DNA of 64,000 nucleotides. Source: Pseudoxanthomonas sp. Root65 (GTDB taxonomy: Bacteria; Pseudomonadota; Gammaproteobacteria; Xanthomonadales; Xanthomonadaceae). Below, piece by piece: positions 1 to 9,992 of the stretch. A program made the translations under genes and the position numbers. A model generated the notes under the pieces. That model saw nothing but the letters and a program-made list of their open reading frames with translations, was not told the origin of the DNA and did not search any database. Every line of letters starts with the position of its first letter. The first letter of the stretch is position 1. The stretch covers positions 1,019,501 through 1,083,500 of the forward strand of contig NZ_LMHA01000001.1 of assembly GCF_001427635.1 (NCBI RefSeq). The letters are read 5' to 3'.

Positions 1-622
1 CCGGATGGTTGCGGCAGTAGTACTGATAGACCGCGCGCAGGTCGGCGCGGAAGCCGTAGCCGCGCGTGCCGCCGAACAGCAGGCCGTTGGTGGTCAGCAC
101 GCCGTCGTAGTTCGGGCGTCCGTCGATGTCGAGCGCGTACAGCTCTGCGGCCTTCGCCGCCACGTTGCCGCCCCACGACTGCCCATGCAGCAGCGTGCGC
201 TCCGGCCGGCCCCAGCGCGTCCAGAAGGCGCGGCGACTGACGTCCACGTCGGCGGCCGCCATCCGCACGCCATAGCCGCCGCGGCGGTAGGTCGTGCCGA
301 TCCATGCATAACCCTCGCGCACCATCACCGCGAAGCGGTCGAGGTCTTCGGCGGAATCGCCTGCCTCCGGCGCGCCGAGCCGCGGCCCGCCGTGCGCATG
401 CACGATGAGCCGCCGGTTCCAGGTGCGCGGCATCGCCACCATCATCCAGGCACCGTTCGCATCGCGGGCTTCGTAGCAGTCGATCTGCGGACTGGCGGAC
501 GCCGGGCATGCGATCGGCGCGAAAGCCGGTTCGGCTTCCGTCCCGGCCGCGCTGGCAGGCAGCGCGGCCGTGCCCAGCACGGCCAATGCAGCGACGATCC
601 AGCGGCGGCTCATGCTTCGCAT
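1..622 (-). CDS. secreted alpha/beta hydrolase (3' end outside window)
   Basis: The reading frame runs off the left edge, so about 207 N-terminal residues are visible. It begins MRSMSRRWIVAALAVLG followed by an Ala-rich stretch, a Sec-type signal peptide, so the enzyme is probably periplasmic or secreted. Hydrolase features are an oxyanion-type HAHGGP block and a nucleophile elbow GQSWGG (Ser of the triad). The Asp and His of the triad would lie beyond the edge. The start at 622 was chosen because GAGGAG at 635-640, overlapping the stop of the upstream receptor, is well placed for it. An ATG at 613 is also possible. It sits 16 bases behind the TonB receptor gene, so the two are probably one transcript and the hydrolase may process the imported substrate. 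The substrate cannot be inferred. Confidence 0.8.
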   Translation of the reverse strand, partial: MRSMSRRWIVAALAVLGTAALPASAAGTEAEPAFAPIACPASASPQIDCYEARDANGAWMMVAMPRTWNRRLIVHAHGGPRLGAPEAGDSAEDLDRFAVMVREGYAWIGTTYRRGGYGVRMAAADVDVSRRAFWTRWGRPERTLLHGQSWGGNVAAKAAELYALDIDGRPNYDGVLTTNGLLFGGTRGYGFRADLRAVYQYYCRNHP

Positions 623-638
623 CGCGGGTGCAGACTCC

Positions 639-3600
639 TCAGAACGAACGGGCGATGTTGACGTACCAGTAGCGGCCCCACGGATTGTGCAGCGATCCGC
701 GGTAACCGCCGTCGGCCAGCGACGGGCCCTCGTCGGTCAGGTCGCGCACGCCCAGGCGCACGGCGGTGCCGTCGGCGAAGCGGTACTGGCCGTACAGGTT
801 GTGGGTCAGGCGCTGGTCGACCACCCACGGATCGCCCGAGATACCCAGCAGCTGCGGCTGCTCGAACGAACTCATGTACTGCGCCGAGTAGCCGACGCGC
901 CAGGCGGACGTGTTCCAGGTCAGCGAGCCGCTGGCACGCCATTCCGGGCGGCCGTTCTGGCCGATCAGCTGGGTGGAGTCCGGCAACGGAGTCAGCGGAT
1001 CGATCGTGCCGGCCGCACGCGCCGCATACAGCGCGTTGACGATGTCGCCCGGATCGCGGGTGAACTCCAGCAGGCGCGTGGCATTGAGGTTGACCGAGAA
1101 CGAGCCGAAGCGCGTGCGCCGCAGCGACCAGTCCACGCCGAAGTCCAGGCCGCCGGCGGTCTGCGGTTGCAGGTTGATGAAGCGGTCGTTGATGGCGACC
1201 ACGCGGCCCACCGGATCGATGCCGGTGCCGGCGAAGGCATCGATGTCTTCCTGCGTGGGCGCCTCGCGCACCACCAGGGGATTGCTGCCGCCGCCCACGC
1301 GTGCCAGGTAGTCCACCGTCAGCGCGGTCTGCGCCCCCAGCAGGCCGACGATCTGTTCCTGCTTGATCTTCCACCGGTCGACGGTGAAGGTGAAGTTGCC
1401 GAAGCGCTCGGGGATGAAGGTCGGCTGGAACACCAGGCCGAATGACGTGTTGGTGCTCTCCTCCGGTTCCAGGTCCGGATTGCCCGCCACCAGCAGCGAC
1501 GCGCCCGCGGTGTTCTGGCCGCACGCGCTGAACGACGCGATGCGGCCGGCGCGCAGGTCGGCCTCGCAGCGGATGTGGTCCACGCCGCTGGCCAGGCGCG
1601 CGTACTGGGTGGCGTTGGTCTGCTCCAGGTTCGGCGCGCGGAAGCCTTCGGAGTAGGAGCCGCGCAGGCGCACGCCCTCCACCAGGTCCCACGCCAGCGC
1701 CACCTTGGGCTTGGCGACCGATCCGAAGTCGGAGTAATGCTCGTAGCGGCCGGCCAGCTGCATGTCCAGGCGATGCACCAGCGGAATGCCCATGTCCTCC
1801 GACACCAGGGGCACGGCGAATTCGACATACGCCGAGCCGACGTTGCGCGAGCCGCGCGTGTCGGGGTTCGGGCTGACCGCCGCCACGTTGCTGAGGTTGG
1901 TCTCGCCGGTGACCAGGTCGGTGAAGGTGTTGGTGCCGTCGAGGTTGGCATCGCGGTCGTCGCGCTGGGTCTCGCGGCGCGCTTCCGCACCGAACGCCAT
2001 GCCGACGCTGCCGGCCGGCAGCGCAAACAGGTCGCCACGGCTCATCTTGAAATCGGCCATGGTCAGCGTGGTACGCGATTCGCGCACCAGGTCGAACACG
2101 ATGCCGTCGATCGCCGCCTGCGAACTCGGCGAGCAGTCGCCATAGGTCGGCGTGGACACGCAGCCGCCACTGAACGGGTTGTAGGCATCCGGCGTGGCGA
2201 GCGCCAGCTGTTGCTGCAACAGCGTCATGTTGATGTTGGGCGAGCGGTCCTCGGCTTCGGCCTCGGAATACAGCAGCGCGGTCTCCCAGTTCCAGCCGTG
2301 CCAGTCGCCGCGCAGGCCGGCGAGGACGCGCGCCTGGTAGTTCTCCACGCGCACGCGCTGGAAGCCGGCGTCGACGTAGCGGTAGTTGCTCATCTGCACC
2401 GGCAGACCGGCCGCCGGCACGCCGGTCAGGCCGGGCAGGCGGTTCGGGTTGGGCGTGCCGTCGGGCAGCGTGGCGGCGCCGAAGGGGTTCCAGTAGTTGG
2501 TCGCGGGAATCCACAGGCTGTTGAGGTTGACCACCGGCGGCTGCGTGGCCTCGCTGACCGCATGGTAGAAGCCGATCTCGCCGAAGGCCTCGATGTTGTC
2601 GGCCACGTCGTAATGGCCGGTCAGGAACAGGTTGATGCGCTCCACCGACGGCCGCACGCTGGTGCCGTGGCGCGTGTCGTAGCGCATCTCGCGGTTGGTG
2701 GTGTTGAAGTTGTGGTTGCCGCTGGCCAGGCACAGGTCGTTGCCCAGGCTGACGCCGCAGCCGAAGCTCGACGGCTGCACGCGGAACGCACCGGCGGTGT
2801 TGGTCACCGCCGTCCCGTTGGAGCGGATCACCGCGCGCGGACCGACGGTGAGGCGCGCCCACGGCGTATGCGAGGAACGACCATCCAGCGCGGCCAGGCC
2901 GGCGAAATCCGGATAGTCGGCGAACAGCGCACGCAGGTCGTCGGTGGCGGTGAAGTCCTGGTCGTCCGCCATCAGCTCGGAACGGTCGGTGTAGTTCAGG
3001 AACAGCGAGACGTTGCCACGGTCGTAGTTGCGGCCAGCGAACAGGTTCACCTCGAACTCGTTCATGCCGGTGCCTTCCGCGCCGCCGTAGCGCGTGCTGG
3101 CGCTGACACCGTCGAAGTCGGTCTGCAGCACGGTGTTCACCACGCCGGCCACGGCATCGGCGCCGTAGATGGCGGCCGCACCGTCGAGCAGGATCTCCAT
3201 GCGGTCCAGACCCGAGACCGGGATCGCATTGGAATTGAAGCTCTGCACCGGCACCGTGCCGGTGTCGGAGGTGCCCTGGCTGGTCGGGTGCTGCACCAGC
3301 CGGCGGCCGTTGAGCAGCACCAGCGTATTGCCGACGCCCAGCGAGCGCAGGTTGACCGAGTTGACGTCGCCGCGCGCGGCGTTGCTGGTCTGCGGGTTGT
3401 TGGACGCGTCGAACAGCACGTCGCCCATCTGCGGGATGGTGCGCATCAGTTCGTCGCCGGAGATCGCGCCGGCGGCGTCGATCTGTTCGGCGCCGACCAC
3501 CATCACCGGCAGCGCGTCGGTGGTGGACGCGCCCTGGATGTGCGAGCCGACCACGGTGACCTTGTCGAGCGTGGTGGGCTCCTCGGCGGGTGCCGACTGC

Positions 3601-3716
3601 GGCGCCGGTTCGGCCGGCGGCGTGGCGTCCTGCGCCGCGGCGGCATGGATCACCGCAAGCAAGGCCAGGGTCAGACCGCTCCGCAACGGGGCGGAGCGTC
3701 GGTTGAACGTATGCAT
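639..3716 (-). CDS. TonB-dependent outer membrane receptor
   Basis: A 1025-residue outer membrane receptor. The signal peptide is in the first 29 residues (hydrophobic stretch then AAAAQDA). A Pro/Ala/Glu-rich linker leads to a TonB-box-like segment TTLDKVTVVG near residue 50. The plug domain follows with VNLRSLGVGNTLVLLNGRR and the usual EILLDGAAAIYGADAVAGVVN block, then a long 22-strand-type barrel ending in Phe (NIARSF), as outer membrane proteins do. It belongs to the large receptor group of xanthomonads that take up plant- or polymer-derived nutrients rather than classical siderophores; this is inferred from length and plug style. It is followed by a secreted hydrolase gene on the same strand. 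Ligand unknown. Confidence 0.93.
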   Translation of the reverse strand: MHTFNRRSAPLRSGLTLALLAVIHAAAAQDATPPAEPAPQSAPAEEPTTLDKVTVVGSHIQGASTTDALPVMVVGAEQIDAAGAISGDELMRTIPQMGDVLFDASNNPQTSNAARGDVNSVNLRSLGVGNTLVLLNGRRLVQHPTSQGTSDTGTVPVQSFNSNAIPVSGLDRMEILLDGAAAIYGADAVAGVVNTVLQTDFDGVSASTRYGGAEGTGMNEFEVNLFAGRNYDRGNVSLFLNYTDRSELMADDQDFTATDDLRALFADYPDFAGLAALDGRSSHTPWARLTVGPRAVIRSNGTAVTNTAGAFRVQPSSFGCGVSLGNDLCLASGNHNFNTTNREMRYDTRHGTSVRPSVERINLFLTGHYDVADNIEAFGEIGFYHAVSEATQPPVVNLNSLWIPATNYWNPFGAATLPDGTPNPNRLPGLTGVPAAGLPVQMSNYRYVDAGFQRVRVENYQARVLAGLRGDWHGWNWETALLYSEAEAEDRSPNINMTLLQQQLALATPDAYNPFSGGCVSTPTYGDCSPSSQAAIDGIVFDLVRESRTTLTMADFKMSRGDLFALPAGSVGMAFGAEARRETQRDDRDANLDGTNTFTDLVTGETNLSNVAAVSPNPDTRGSRNVGSAYVEFAVPLVSEDMGIPLVHRLDMQLAGRYEHYSDFGSVAKPKVALAWDLVEGVRLRGSYSEGFRAPNLEQTNATQYARLASGVDHIRCEADLRAGRIASFSACGQNTAGASLLVAGNPDLEPEESTNTSFGLVFQPTFIPERFGNFTFTVDRWKIKQEQIVGLLGAQTALTVDYLARVGGGSNPLVVREAPTQEDIDAFAGTGIDPVGRVVAINDRFINLQPQTAGGLDFGVDWSLRRTRFGSFSVNLNATRLLEFTRDPGDIVNALYAARAAGTIDPLTPLPDSTQLIGQNGRPEWRASGSLTWNTSAWRVGYSAQYMSSFEQPQLLGISGDPWVVDQRLTHNLYGQYRFADGTAVRLGVRDLTDEGPSLADGGYRGSLHNPWGRYWYVNIARSF

Positions 3717-3754
3717 CTTTCAGTCCCTCCTCTGAAGACGTGGTGTGGCCGGCG

Positions 3755-5110
3755 TCAGTCGGCCGTAAGTCGTGTCGGGTCGCCCGGACCCGCGGCCGGA
3801 TCCGGCGCGGCGGCGATCGGGGCGGATGGCCCGCCCAGCGCGCGCGCCAGCGCATCGCGGTCCAGCGCGTTCTCCCAGCGCGCGACCACCAGCGTGGCCA
3901 CCGCGTTGCCGGTGAAATTGGTCAGCGAGCGGCACTCGCTCATGAAGCGGTCGATGCCGAGGATCAGCGCCATGCCGGCGACGGGCACTTCCGGCACCAC
4001 CGCCAGCGTCGCCGCCAGCGTGATGAAGCCGGCGCCGGTCACGCCCGCGGCGCCCTTCGAGCTCAGCATCGCCACCAGCAGCAGCATGATCTGGTGGCCC
4101 AGGCTCAGTTCGGTATTGGTGGCCTGCGCGATGAACAGCGCGGCCAGCGTCATGTAGATGTTGGTGCCGTCCAGGTTGAACGAGTAGCCGGTCGGCACGA
4201 CCAGGCCGACGACGGACTTCGACGCGCCGGCGCGCTCCATCTTCTCCATCAGCGACGGCAACGCGGATTCGGACGACGACGTCCCCAGCACCAGCAGCAG
4301 TTCGGCCTTGAGGTAACGGATCAGGCGGAAGATCGAGAACCCGCACCACCACGACACCAGGCCGAGGATGACGATCACGAACAGCAGCGAGGTGAGGTAG
4401 AACGAACCGACCAGCCACGCCAGGTTGACCAGCATGCCCACGCCGTACTTGCCGATGGTGAAGGCGATGGCGCCGAATGCGCCGATCGGCGCGGCGCGCA
4501 TCAGGATGTGCACCAGCCGGAACACCGGGGTGGTCAGCGCCTCCAGCAGGGTCAGCACCGGCCGGCCCTTCTCGCCCACCAAGGCCAGCGACAGGCCGAA
4601 CAGCACCGCCACGAACAGCACCTGCAGGATGTTGTCGCCCACCAGCGGACTGACCAGCGTCTTCGGGATGATGTCCATCAGGAAGCCGACCAACGACAGC
4701 TCGTGCGACTTCTGCACGTAGTCCTGCACCGCGGACTGGTCCAGGTCGGCCGGGTTGATGTTCATGCCGGCGCCGGGCTGCACCACGTGCGCCACCACCA
4801 TGCCGATCACCAGCGCCAGCGTGGAGAAGAACAGGAAGTAGGCCATCGCCTTGGCGAACACGCGGCCCACGGTGCGCAGGTGGGTCATGCCGGCGATGCC
4901 GGTGACGATGGTCAGGAAGATCACCGGCGCGATGATCATCTTCACCAGCTTGATGAAGGCATCGCCCAGCGGCTTCATCGATTCGGCGAGCGCGGGCTCG
5001 AAGTGCCCCAGCAGCGCGCCCAGCACGATCGCCACGATCACCTGGAAGTACAGCTGCCTGTACAGCGGCTGGCGCGGCGGCGGCACGAAGGGCGTATCGG
5101 CCAGATGCAT
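3755..5110 (-). CDS. dctA: C4-dicarboxylate transporter DctA
   Basis: Inner membrane symporter of the DAACS family importing succinate, fumarate and malate with cations. The 451-residue product carries the family signatures [23 protein letters not shown] (substrate and cation binding), [14 protein letters not shown] and [19 protein letters not shown], with about eight membrane segments and a hairpin. The frame stays open to 5317, but the start at 5110 (MHLADTPF) fits the family length and has GGAG upstream, so the longer N-terminus was rejected. It is divergent from a hybrid histidine kinase with a DctB-like sensor domain, separated by 133 bases. This suggests dicarboxylate-responsive control. 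The C-terminus has an unusual Pro/Ala-rich tail. Confidence 0.97.
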   Translation of the reverse strand: MHLADTPFVPPPRQPLYRQLYFQVIVAIVLGALLGHFEPALAESMKPLGDAFIKLVKMIIAPVIFLTIVTGIAGMTHLRTVGRVFAKAMAYFLFFSTLALVIGMVVAHVVQPGAGMNINPADLDQSAVQDYVQKSHELSLVGFLMDIIPKTLVSPLVGDNILQVLFVAVLFGLSLALVGEKGRPVLTLLEALTTPVFRLVHILMRAAPIGAFGAIAFTIGKYGVGMLVNLAWLVGSFYLTSLLFVIVILGLVSWWCGFSIFRLIRYLKAELLLVLGTSSSESALPSLMEKMERAGASKSVVGLVVPTGYSFNLDGTNIYMTLAALFIAQATNTELSLGHQIMLLLVAMLSSKGAAGVTGAGFITLAATLAVVPEVPVAGMALILGIDRFMSECRSLTNFTGNAVATLVVARWENALDRDALARALGGPSAPIAAAPDPAAGPGDPTRLTAD

Positions 5111-5243
5111 GGCAGGACTCCGGGGCGGATGGCGTCGCCCACGGAACCGGGGCCGACATGTTGTACCCCCGCATCGCCGCGGCACCGATAACCTATTGGT
5201 ACTAGCCGGCGCGGATGCAGCGGCACGCCCGTAGACTTGCCCC

Positions 5244-7889
5244 ATGCCGCGCGTCCGCCGCCACCGCCTGATCCTGCTCGTCGCACTGGCGATCCTCGGC
5301 GGTGCCGGCGTGGTCATGGCGCTGGCCTATCACTGGGCGGGCGCACGCGCGCAGCGCGCCGAGACCGCGCAGCTGGCACGCCAGCTCGACCTGCACGCGC
5401 AGGCACTGCAGCAGCGCATCGATCGCTACCGCACGCTGCCGCAAGTATTGGCGCAGGACCCCGACCTGCGCGCGGCGCTGACCTCGCCGGTGGACGACGC
5501 GCGCCGCACTGCGCTCAACCAGCGCCTGGAAGACGCCAACAGCGTCACCCGCTCCTCCACGCTGACGCTGATCGACCGCCACGGCATCGCGCTGGCGGCC
5601 AGCAACTGGCGCGAGCCCACCAGCAACGTCGGCGAGGACTACAGCTTCCGGCCGTACGTGAAGCAGGCGCTGCGCGACGGGCGCGGCCAGTTCTACGGCA
5701 TCGGCCTGACCACGGGCGAGCCCGGCTACTTCCTCTCGCAGGCGATCACCGGCGACGACGGTGCGGTCGCCGGCCTGGTCGTCATCAAGATCGAACTCGA
5801 CGCGCTGGAACAGGAATGGCTGCAGACCCCGGACATCGTGCTGGTCAGCGACGCGCACGGGGTGATCTTCCTGGCCAGCCAGGATGCCTGGCGCTATCGC
5901 ACGCTGCGGCCGCTGAGCGACGCCGACCGCCGCGAGCTCACCGCCACGCGCCAGTACGCGCGACAGACCCTGCGTCCGCTGCAGGTGCAGGACCTGTCGG
6001 CGCCGGGCGAGGGCGCGCGGCGCGTGCAGCTGCGTGATCCGCTGCTGCCCGGCGCCGTGCTGTGGCAGTCGATCGCGCTGCCGGAAGAAGGCTGGCAGCT
6101 GCACCTGCTGCACGACGCGTCGGCGATCACCGCCGCCGGACGCAGCGCCGCGCTGGCGGCCGGCGGCGGCTGGCTGGCGCTGGCGTTCCTCGCACTCTTC
6201 ATGCAGCAGCGCCGCCGCATCGCCCTGCTGCAGCGGCGCAGCCGCGAGGAACTGGAAGCGGTGCTGCAGCAGCACGCACAGGAACTGCGCACCGCGCAGG
6301 ACGGCATCGTCGAAGCCGCGCGCTCGGCCGACGCCGGCCTCAGCCGCAGCCTGGAACACCTGCCCCAAGGCGTGGTCATCATCGACGCCGACCTGCGGCT
6401 GGTGGCGTGGAACTCGCGCTACATGGAGCTTTTCCGCTTCCCGCCCGACCTGATCCATGTCGGCCGGCCGATCGAGGACGTGTTCCGCCACAACGCGCGG
6501 CGCGGCCTGCTCGGTCCCGGCCCGGTGGAAGACGCGATCCAGCGTCGTCTCGACCACCTGCGCAGCGGCAAGCCGCACATGCGCGAGAGCGAGAAGGACG
6601 ATGGCGTGGTGCTGGAGATCCGCGGCAACCCGCTGCCCGATGGCGGCTTCGTCACCAGCTACGCCGACATCACCAGCTACAAGAACGCCGCGCGCGAACT
6701 GCGCTCGCTGGCCGATGCGCTGGAGCACCGGGTCGAGGAACGCACACGCGCCTTGGCCGACGCCACCCGCGCCGCCGAGAACGCCAACCGCTACAAGACC
6801 CGCTTCGTCGCCTCGGCCGTGCACGACCTGCTGCAGCCGCTGAACGCCGCGCGCATGTTCGTCTCGGCGCTGCGCGGCCGCCTGCACGACGACGAGGCAC
6901 GCCGCATCGCCGACCACGTCGACAACGCCCTCGCCGCGCAGGACGCCATCCTCAACAGCCTGCTCGACATCGCCCGGCTGGAATCCGGCGCGCTGCCGAC
7001 CCGCGTGCGCGATTTCGCGCTGGCGCCGCTGCTGGAAACGCTGGTTCGCGAGTTCGGCATGGTCGCCGAAGCGCGCGGCCTCGCCCTCGACAACGTGCCC
7101 ACGCGTCTGGTCGTCCGCAGCGACGAAGCGCTGCTGCGCCGCATCCTGCAGAACTTCCTCTCCAACGCGATCCGCTACACGCCGCGCGGACGGGTGCTGC
7201 TGGGCGTGCGCCGCCAGGGCGAGCGCGTGCGCGTCGAGGTGCACGACCAGGGACCGGGCATTCCCGAGAGCCTGCAGGCGGAGATCTTCGAGGAGTTCCG
7301 CCGCCTGAACGACGGCGTGGCCAACGATCGCGGGGCAGGTCTCGGCCTGGCCATCGTGGAACGCATCGGCCGACTGCTGGGGCACCGCATCGGCCTGCGC
7401 TCGCAGCTGAGGCGTGGCAGCGTGTTCTGGGTGGACCTGCCGCGTGGCGTCGCCGGCGCCGTCATCGCCGATGCGACATCGCCACCGGCCGAGGTCGACG
7501 ACGGTTCGCCGCTGCGCGGCCGCCACGTGTGGTGCGTGGACGACGACCCGCGCGTCTGCGACGCCACGCGGGCGCTGCTCGAGCGCTGGGAATGCGACGT
7601 GGGCCTGGCCGCCGGGCCGGAGGCTGCGATGGCGGCGGCGACACCGGGCGGATCGCCCGACCTGCTGCTGCTCGATGTACGGCTGGGCGACACCGACGGA
7701 CCGACGCTCTACACGCGCCTGTGCGAACGCTGGGGCAGTGCGCCGCCGGTGATCCTGGTGACCGCCGAGCGCGACGAGGCGATGCGCGCGCTGGCGCTGG
7801 AGCGCGGCTGGGGCTTCCTGGCCAAGCCGGTGAAACCCGCGGCGCTGCGCGCACTGATGACCCAGCTGCACGTGCGCCGCGCGCGCTGA
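5244..7889 (+). CDS. hybrid sensor histidine kinase with DctB-like periplasmic sensor
   Basis: An 881-residue inner membrane kinase. Membrane segments lie near residues 9-29 and 300-320 and flank a periplasmic double-Cache-like domain. The blocks [10 protein letters not shown] and [17 protein letters not shown] resemble the dicarboxylate-binding region of DctB. A PAS domain (about 360-480) precedes the phosphoacceptor His near residue 527 in the box [16 protein letters not shown]. ATPase motifs follow: [18 protein letters not shown] and [11 protein letters not shown]-terminal receiver has its Asp near residue 810 ([10 protein letters not shown]) and the conserved Lys in AKPVKP. Divergent from dctA and convergent with a NarL-type regulator 6 bases away. 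The kinase core is of the PAS-hybrid type, not the DctB type, so this looks like a sensor-domain swap. Confidence 0.92.
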   Translation: MPRVRRHRLILLVALAILGGAGVVMALAYHWAGARAQRAETAQLARQLDLHAQALQQRIDRYRTLPQVLAQDPDLRAALTSPVDDARRTALNQRLEDANSVTRSSTLTLIDRHGIALAASNWREPTSNVGEDYSFRPYVKQALRDGRGQFYGIGLTTGEPGYFLSQAITGDDGAVAGLVVIKIELDALEQEWLQTPDIVLVSDAHGVIFLASQDAWRYRTLRPLSDADRRELTATRQYARQTLRPLQVQDLSAPGEGARRVQLRDPLLPGAVLWQSIALPEEGWQLHLLHDASAITAAGRSAALAAGGGWLALAFLALFMQQRRRIALLQRRSREELEAVLQQHAQELRTAQDGIVEAARSADAGLSRSLEHLPQGVVIIDADLRLVAWNSRYMELFRFPPDLIHVGRPIEDVFRHNARRGLLGPGPVEDAIQRRLDHLRSGKPHMRESEKDDGVVLEIRGNPLPDGGFVTSYADITSYKNAARELRSLADALEHRVEERTRALADATRAAENANRYKTRFVASAVHDLLQPLNAARMFVSALRGRLHDDEARRIADHVDNALAAQDAILNSLLDIARLESGALPTRVRDFALAPLLETLVREFGMVAEARGLALDNVPTRLVVRSDEALLRRILQNFLSNAIRYTPRGRVLLGVRRQGERVRVEVHDQGPGIPESLQAEIFEEFRRLNDGVANDRGAGLGLAIVERIGRLLGHRIGLRSQLRRGSVFWVDLPRGVAGAVIADATSPPAEVDDGSPLRGRHVWCVDDDPRVCDATRALLERWECDVGLAAGPEAAMAAATPGGSPDLLLLDVRLGDTDGPTLYTRLCERWGSAPPVILVTAERDEAMRALALERGWGFLAKPVKPAALRALMTQLHVRRAR

Positions 7890-7895
7890 GCCGGC

Positions 7896-8540
7896 TCACT
7901 CGACCGGCGGGCCTTCCGGTTCCAGCGATTTCACTAGCACCGCCGCCTGCGTGCGGCTGTGGCATTCCAGCTTCTTCAGGATCGCGGTGACGTGCACCTT
8001 CACCGTGTTCTCGGCCAGGCCCAGCTCGTGCGCGATCTGTTTGTTGAGCAGGCCGTCGGCCAGGCACAGCAGCACGCGGAACTGCTGCGGCGTCAGCTGC
8101 GCCAGGCGCGCGGCGAGCGCGGCATCCTGCTCCGAGCGTTCGACGGTCAGCGGCGGAAACCACGCGCCGCCATCGAGCACCGCCGCCACCGCCTCGCCGA
8201 TGGTCTCGGCCGGCGAGGACTTGGGAATGAAGCCCGCCGCGCCGAACTGCTGTGCGCGCCGGATCACCCGCGGGTGTTCGTTCGACGAGATGACCACCAC
8301 CGGCACCTCGGGATGTTCGCCGCGCACATGCAGCAGCGCTGAGAACCCGTGCGCGCCCGGCATGGTCAGGTCCAGCAGCACCAGGTCGGTGTCGGGCCGC
8401 GCTTCCAGCGCCTGCCCCAGGCTGGCGGCGCTGGCCGCCTCGGTCACGGTCGCGCCGGGCAACGCCTCGCGCAGCGCATGGATCACCGCCGTGCGGAACA
8501 GCGGATGGTCGTCGGCAACGAGGATGGCGGGCGCGCTCAT
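7896..8540 (-). CDS. NarL/FixJ-family response regulator
   Basis: A 214-residue cytoplasmic regulator. The receiver domain (about 1-120) has the acidic pair in VADDHPLF, the phosphoacceptor Asp in LVLLDLTMPG and the Lys in FIPKSS. The C-terminal LuxR-type helix-turn-helix (about 145-205) has LTPQQFRVLLCLADGLLNKQ and NTVKVHVTAILKKL. It is tail-to-tail with the hybrid kinase, leaving six bases between stops. That places it as the probable output partner of the kinase and a candidate regulator of dctA or gltS. Partnership is inferred from position only. No enhancer-binding (NtrC/DctD-type) regulator is present in the window. Confidence 0.92.
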   Translation of the reverse strand: MSAPAILVADDHPLFRTAVIHALREALPGATVTEAASAASLGQALEARPDTDLVLLDLTMPGAHGFSALLHVRGEHPEVPVVVISSNEHPRVIRRAQQFGAAGFIPKSSPAETIGEAVAAVLDGGAWFPPLTVERSEQDAALAARLAQLTPQQFRVLLCLADGLLNKQIAHELGLAENTVKVHVTAILKKLECHSRTQAAVLVKSLEPEGPPVE

Positions 8541-8646
8541 GCCGCCAGTGTGCCATCGGCGCGCGCGACGGCGGGTAGCACTTTGTGGCTAGGGCCCCGT
8601 CGGTGCCTGCCGCGTCAGCGGGAATGTCCGCAACGCGCGATGCGGC

Positions 8647-9897
8647 TCACGACAGCGTGGGCGCGTCTTCCGACAGCTTGTCCAGGCGGATGCGGTTGGC
8701 GAACAGCGAGAACGCCAGCATGCCGGCCAGTCCGTTGGCGCGGCTGACCCAGCGCGGCAGCCAGCGCGGCGGCGCCAGCACGCCGGCCTCGAACATCGGC
8801 TCGAACGTGGCCACGTCGTCCAGCGTCATCTTGCCGGCGAACAGGCGCCGGCACAGGCGCAGGCGGTCCTGCTGCAGCGAATGGCGGAAGAACGTGTGCA
8901 CGCCGATCAACCCGCGCAGGTACACGGTGTCCTTGGTGAACGCCGCGCCGCCGGTGGTGGGCACGCCGCGGAACACGCGCTGCGCGGAGGAAAAGCTCTC
9001 GGCCGGGTTCTGCCCTGCGTCGGTGAAGTAGCGGAAGACCTCGATGAAGTCGGCGCCGGCCAGCGCCATCGCCACCGCCTCGATGCGCAGGCTGATGCGC
9101 TTCATCCGTTCTATGTCGATGCTGCCGGTGATCTGCTCGGCGAACGTGGCCAGTCCTTCCTGAGTGGCGGTCACGCGCGGCGAGGCCAGCGCCAGGCTGG
9201 GCAGCACGGTCTGCTCGCGTCCGTTCAACGCGGTCAGCGAGTGCACCAGCGCCTCGTGCTGCAGCAGCTGGCGGCGATCGTAGTCGCTGAAGGCGGCGCC
9301 GTGGCGCAGGCGGATGCGCGTCGCCCCGGCGGCGGCCTTGGCGATCAGCTGGCGGTCCAGTTCCACCGTGATCACGCGGCCATCGAAGAAATCGTCCAGG
9401 TCCGCCTGCAACTGCAACTGCAGCGCGGTGGCCGACACCGGCACCTGTTCTTCCGGCGCCAGCAGCTCGTGGTCCAGTTCGTTGGCGATGGCGATGAAGT
9501 GGCCGGCGGCATCGCGCGTGGTCGGGCCGTCGCCGGGCAGGCATTCCTCCGGCGTGCCGAACAGCGCGATCGAGTGCGTGGTCACCGCTGGCGTGCCCAG
9601 GGCCTCCAGCAGCTGCGCCGCGATATCCCAGCTGTGCACGGACGCGCGCAGGTAGCCGCCGAGGGGATGGTGTTCGTCGGCCGCGGCGGCGATGGAGGCC
9701 AGTTCGCGGCGCGCCTCGCCGAAGTCCAGGCGCGGATACGCGATCACCGGCAGCTGCGGCTGTCCGCGCGCGAACCCGTCCAGGAACGGCGCCTGCACGT
9801 CCGCCGGCCAGCTCGCCAGGCTGAGCAGCTTGATGCCGCGCACGGCCTTGACCAGGCGCGCATCGAGCGCGGCGTGATGGGCGATGTCAGGCTGCAT
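8647..9897 (-). CDS. QEGLA-motif protein, DUF1704 putative metallopeptidase
   Basis: A 416-residue cytoplasmic protein of the family named flavohemoglobin expression-modulating QEGLA motif protein. The name-giving motif TQEGLATFAE is present. About 45 residues earlier an HExxxH-like element, QHEALVHSLT, matches the zinc-binding helix of the related MATCAP/DUF1704 peptidases, so the protein is probably a zinc peptidase; this is inference from family knowledge. The start at 9897 (MQPDIAHH) has GGGAGGAG just upstream; the open frame to 10020 was rejected. It is divergent from gltS with 95 bases between. Its substrate is unknown. Confidence 0.85.
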   Translation of the reverse strand: MQPDIAHHAALDARLVKAVRGIKLLSLASWPADVQAPFLDGFARGQPQLPVIAYPRLDFGEARRELASIAAAADEHHPLGGYLRASVHSWDIAAQLLEALGTPAVTTHSIALFGTPEECLPGDGPTTRDAAGHFIAIANELDHELLAPEEQVPVSATALQLQLQADLDDFFDGRVITVELDRQLIAKAAAGATRIRLRHGAAFSDYDRRQLLQHEALVHSLTALNGREQTVLPSLALASPRVTATQEGLATFAEQITGSIDIERMKRISLRIEAVAMALAGADFIEVFRYFTDAGQNPAESFSSAQRVFRGVPTTGGAAFTKDTVYLRGLIGVHTFFRHSLQQDRLRLCRRLFAGKMTLDDVATFEPMFEAGVLAPPRWLPRWVSRANGLAGMLAFSLFANRIRLDKLSEDAPTLS

Positions 9898-9992
9898 GGG
9901 GCTCCTCCCTGCCGACACTCTAGCGCGCCGGTCCGCACAAGCGGTGGAAGCTCGACTATGCTCGGGGCTCTTCCAACAGTTGCGGGGGCAGC

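Noticed and set aside
1575..4157. Long open frame on the plus strand opposite the first TonB receptor and dctA end
   Set aside because: It is His/Gln/Val/Arg-rich without domains and is antisense to two clear genes; such shadows arise from high GC at third positions.
3755..5317. Longer dctA start at 5317
   Set aside because: It would overlap the divergent kinase start and the added sequence has no transporter features; ATG at 5110 has a ribosome site.
5202..7871. Long minus-strand frame opposite the hybrid kinase
   Set aside because: Composition is shadow-like (runs of Arg, Gln, Ala) and the plus strand encodes a complete multi-domain kinase.
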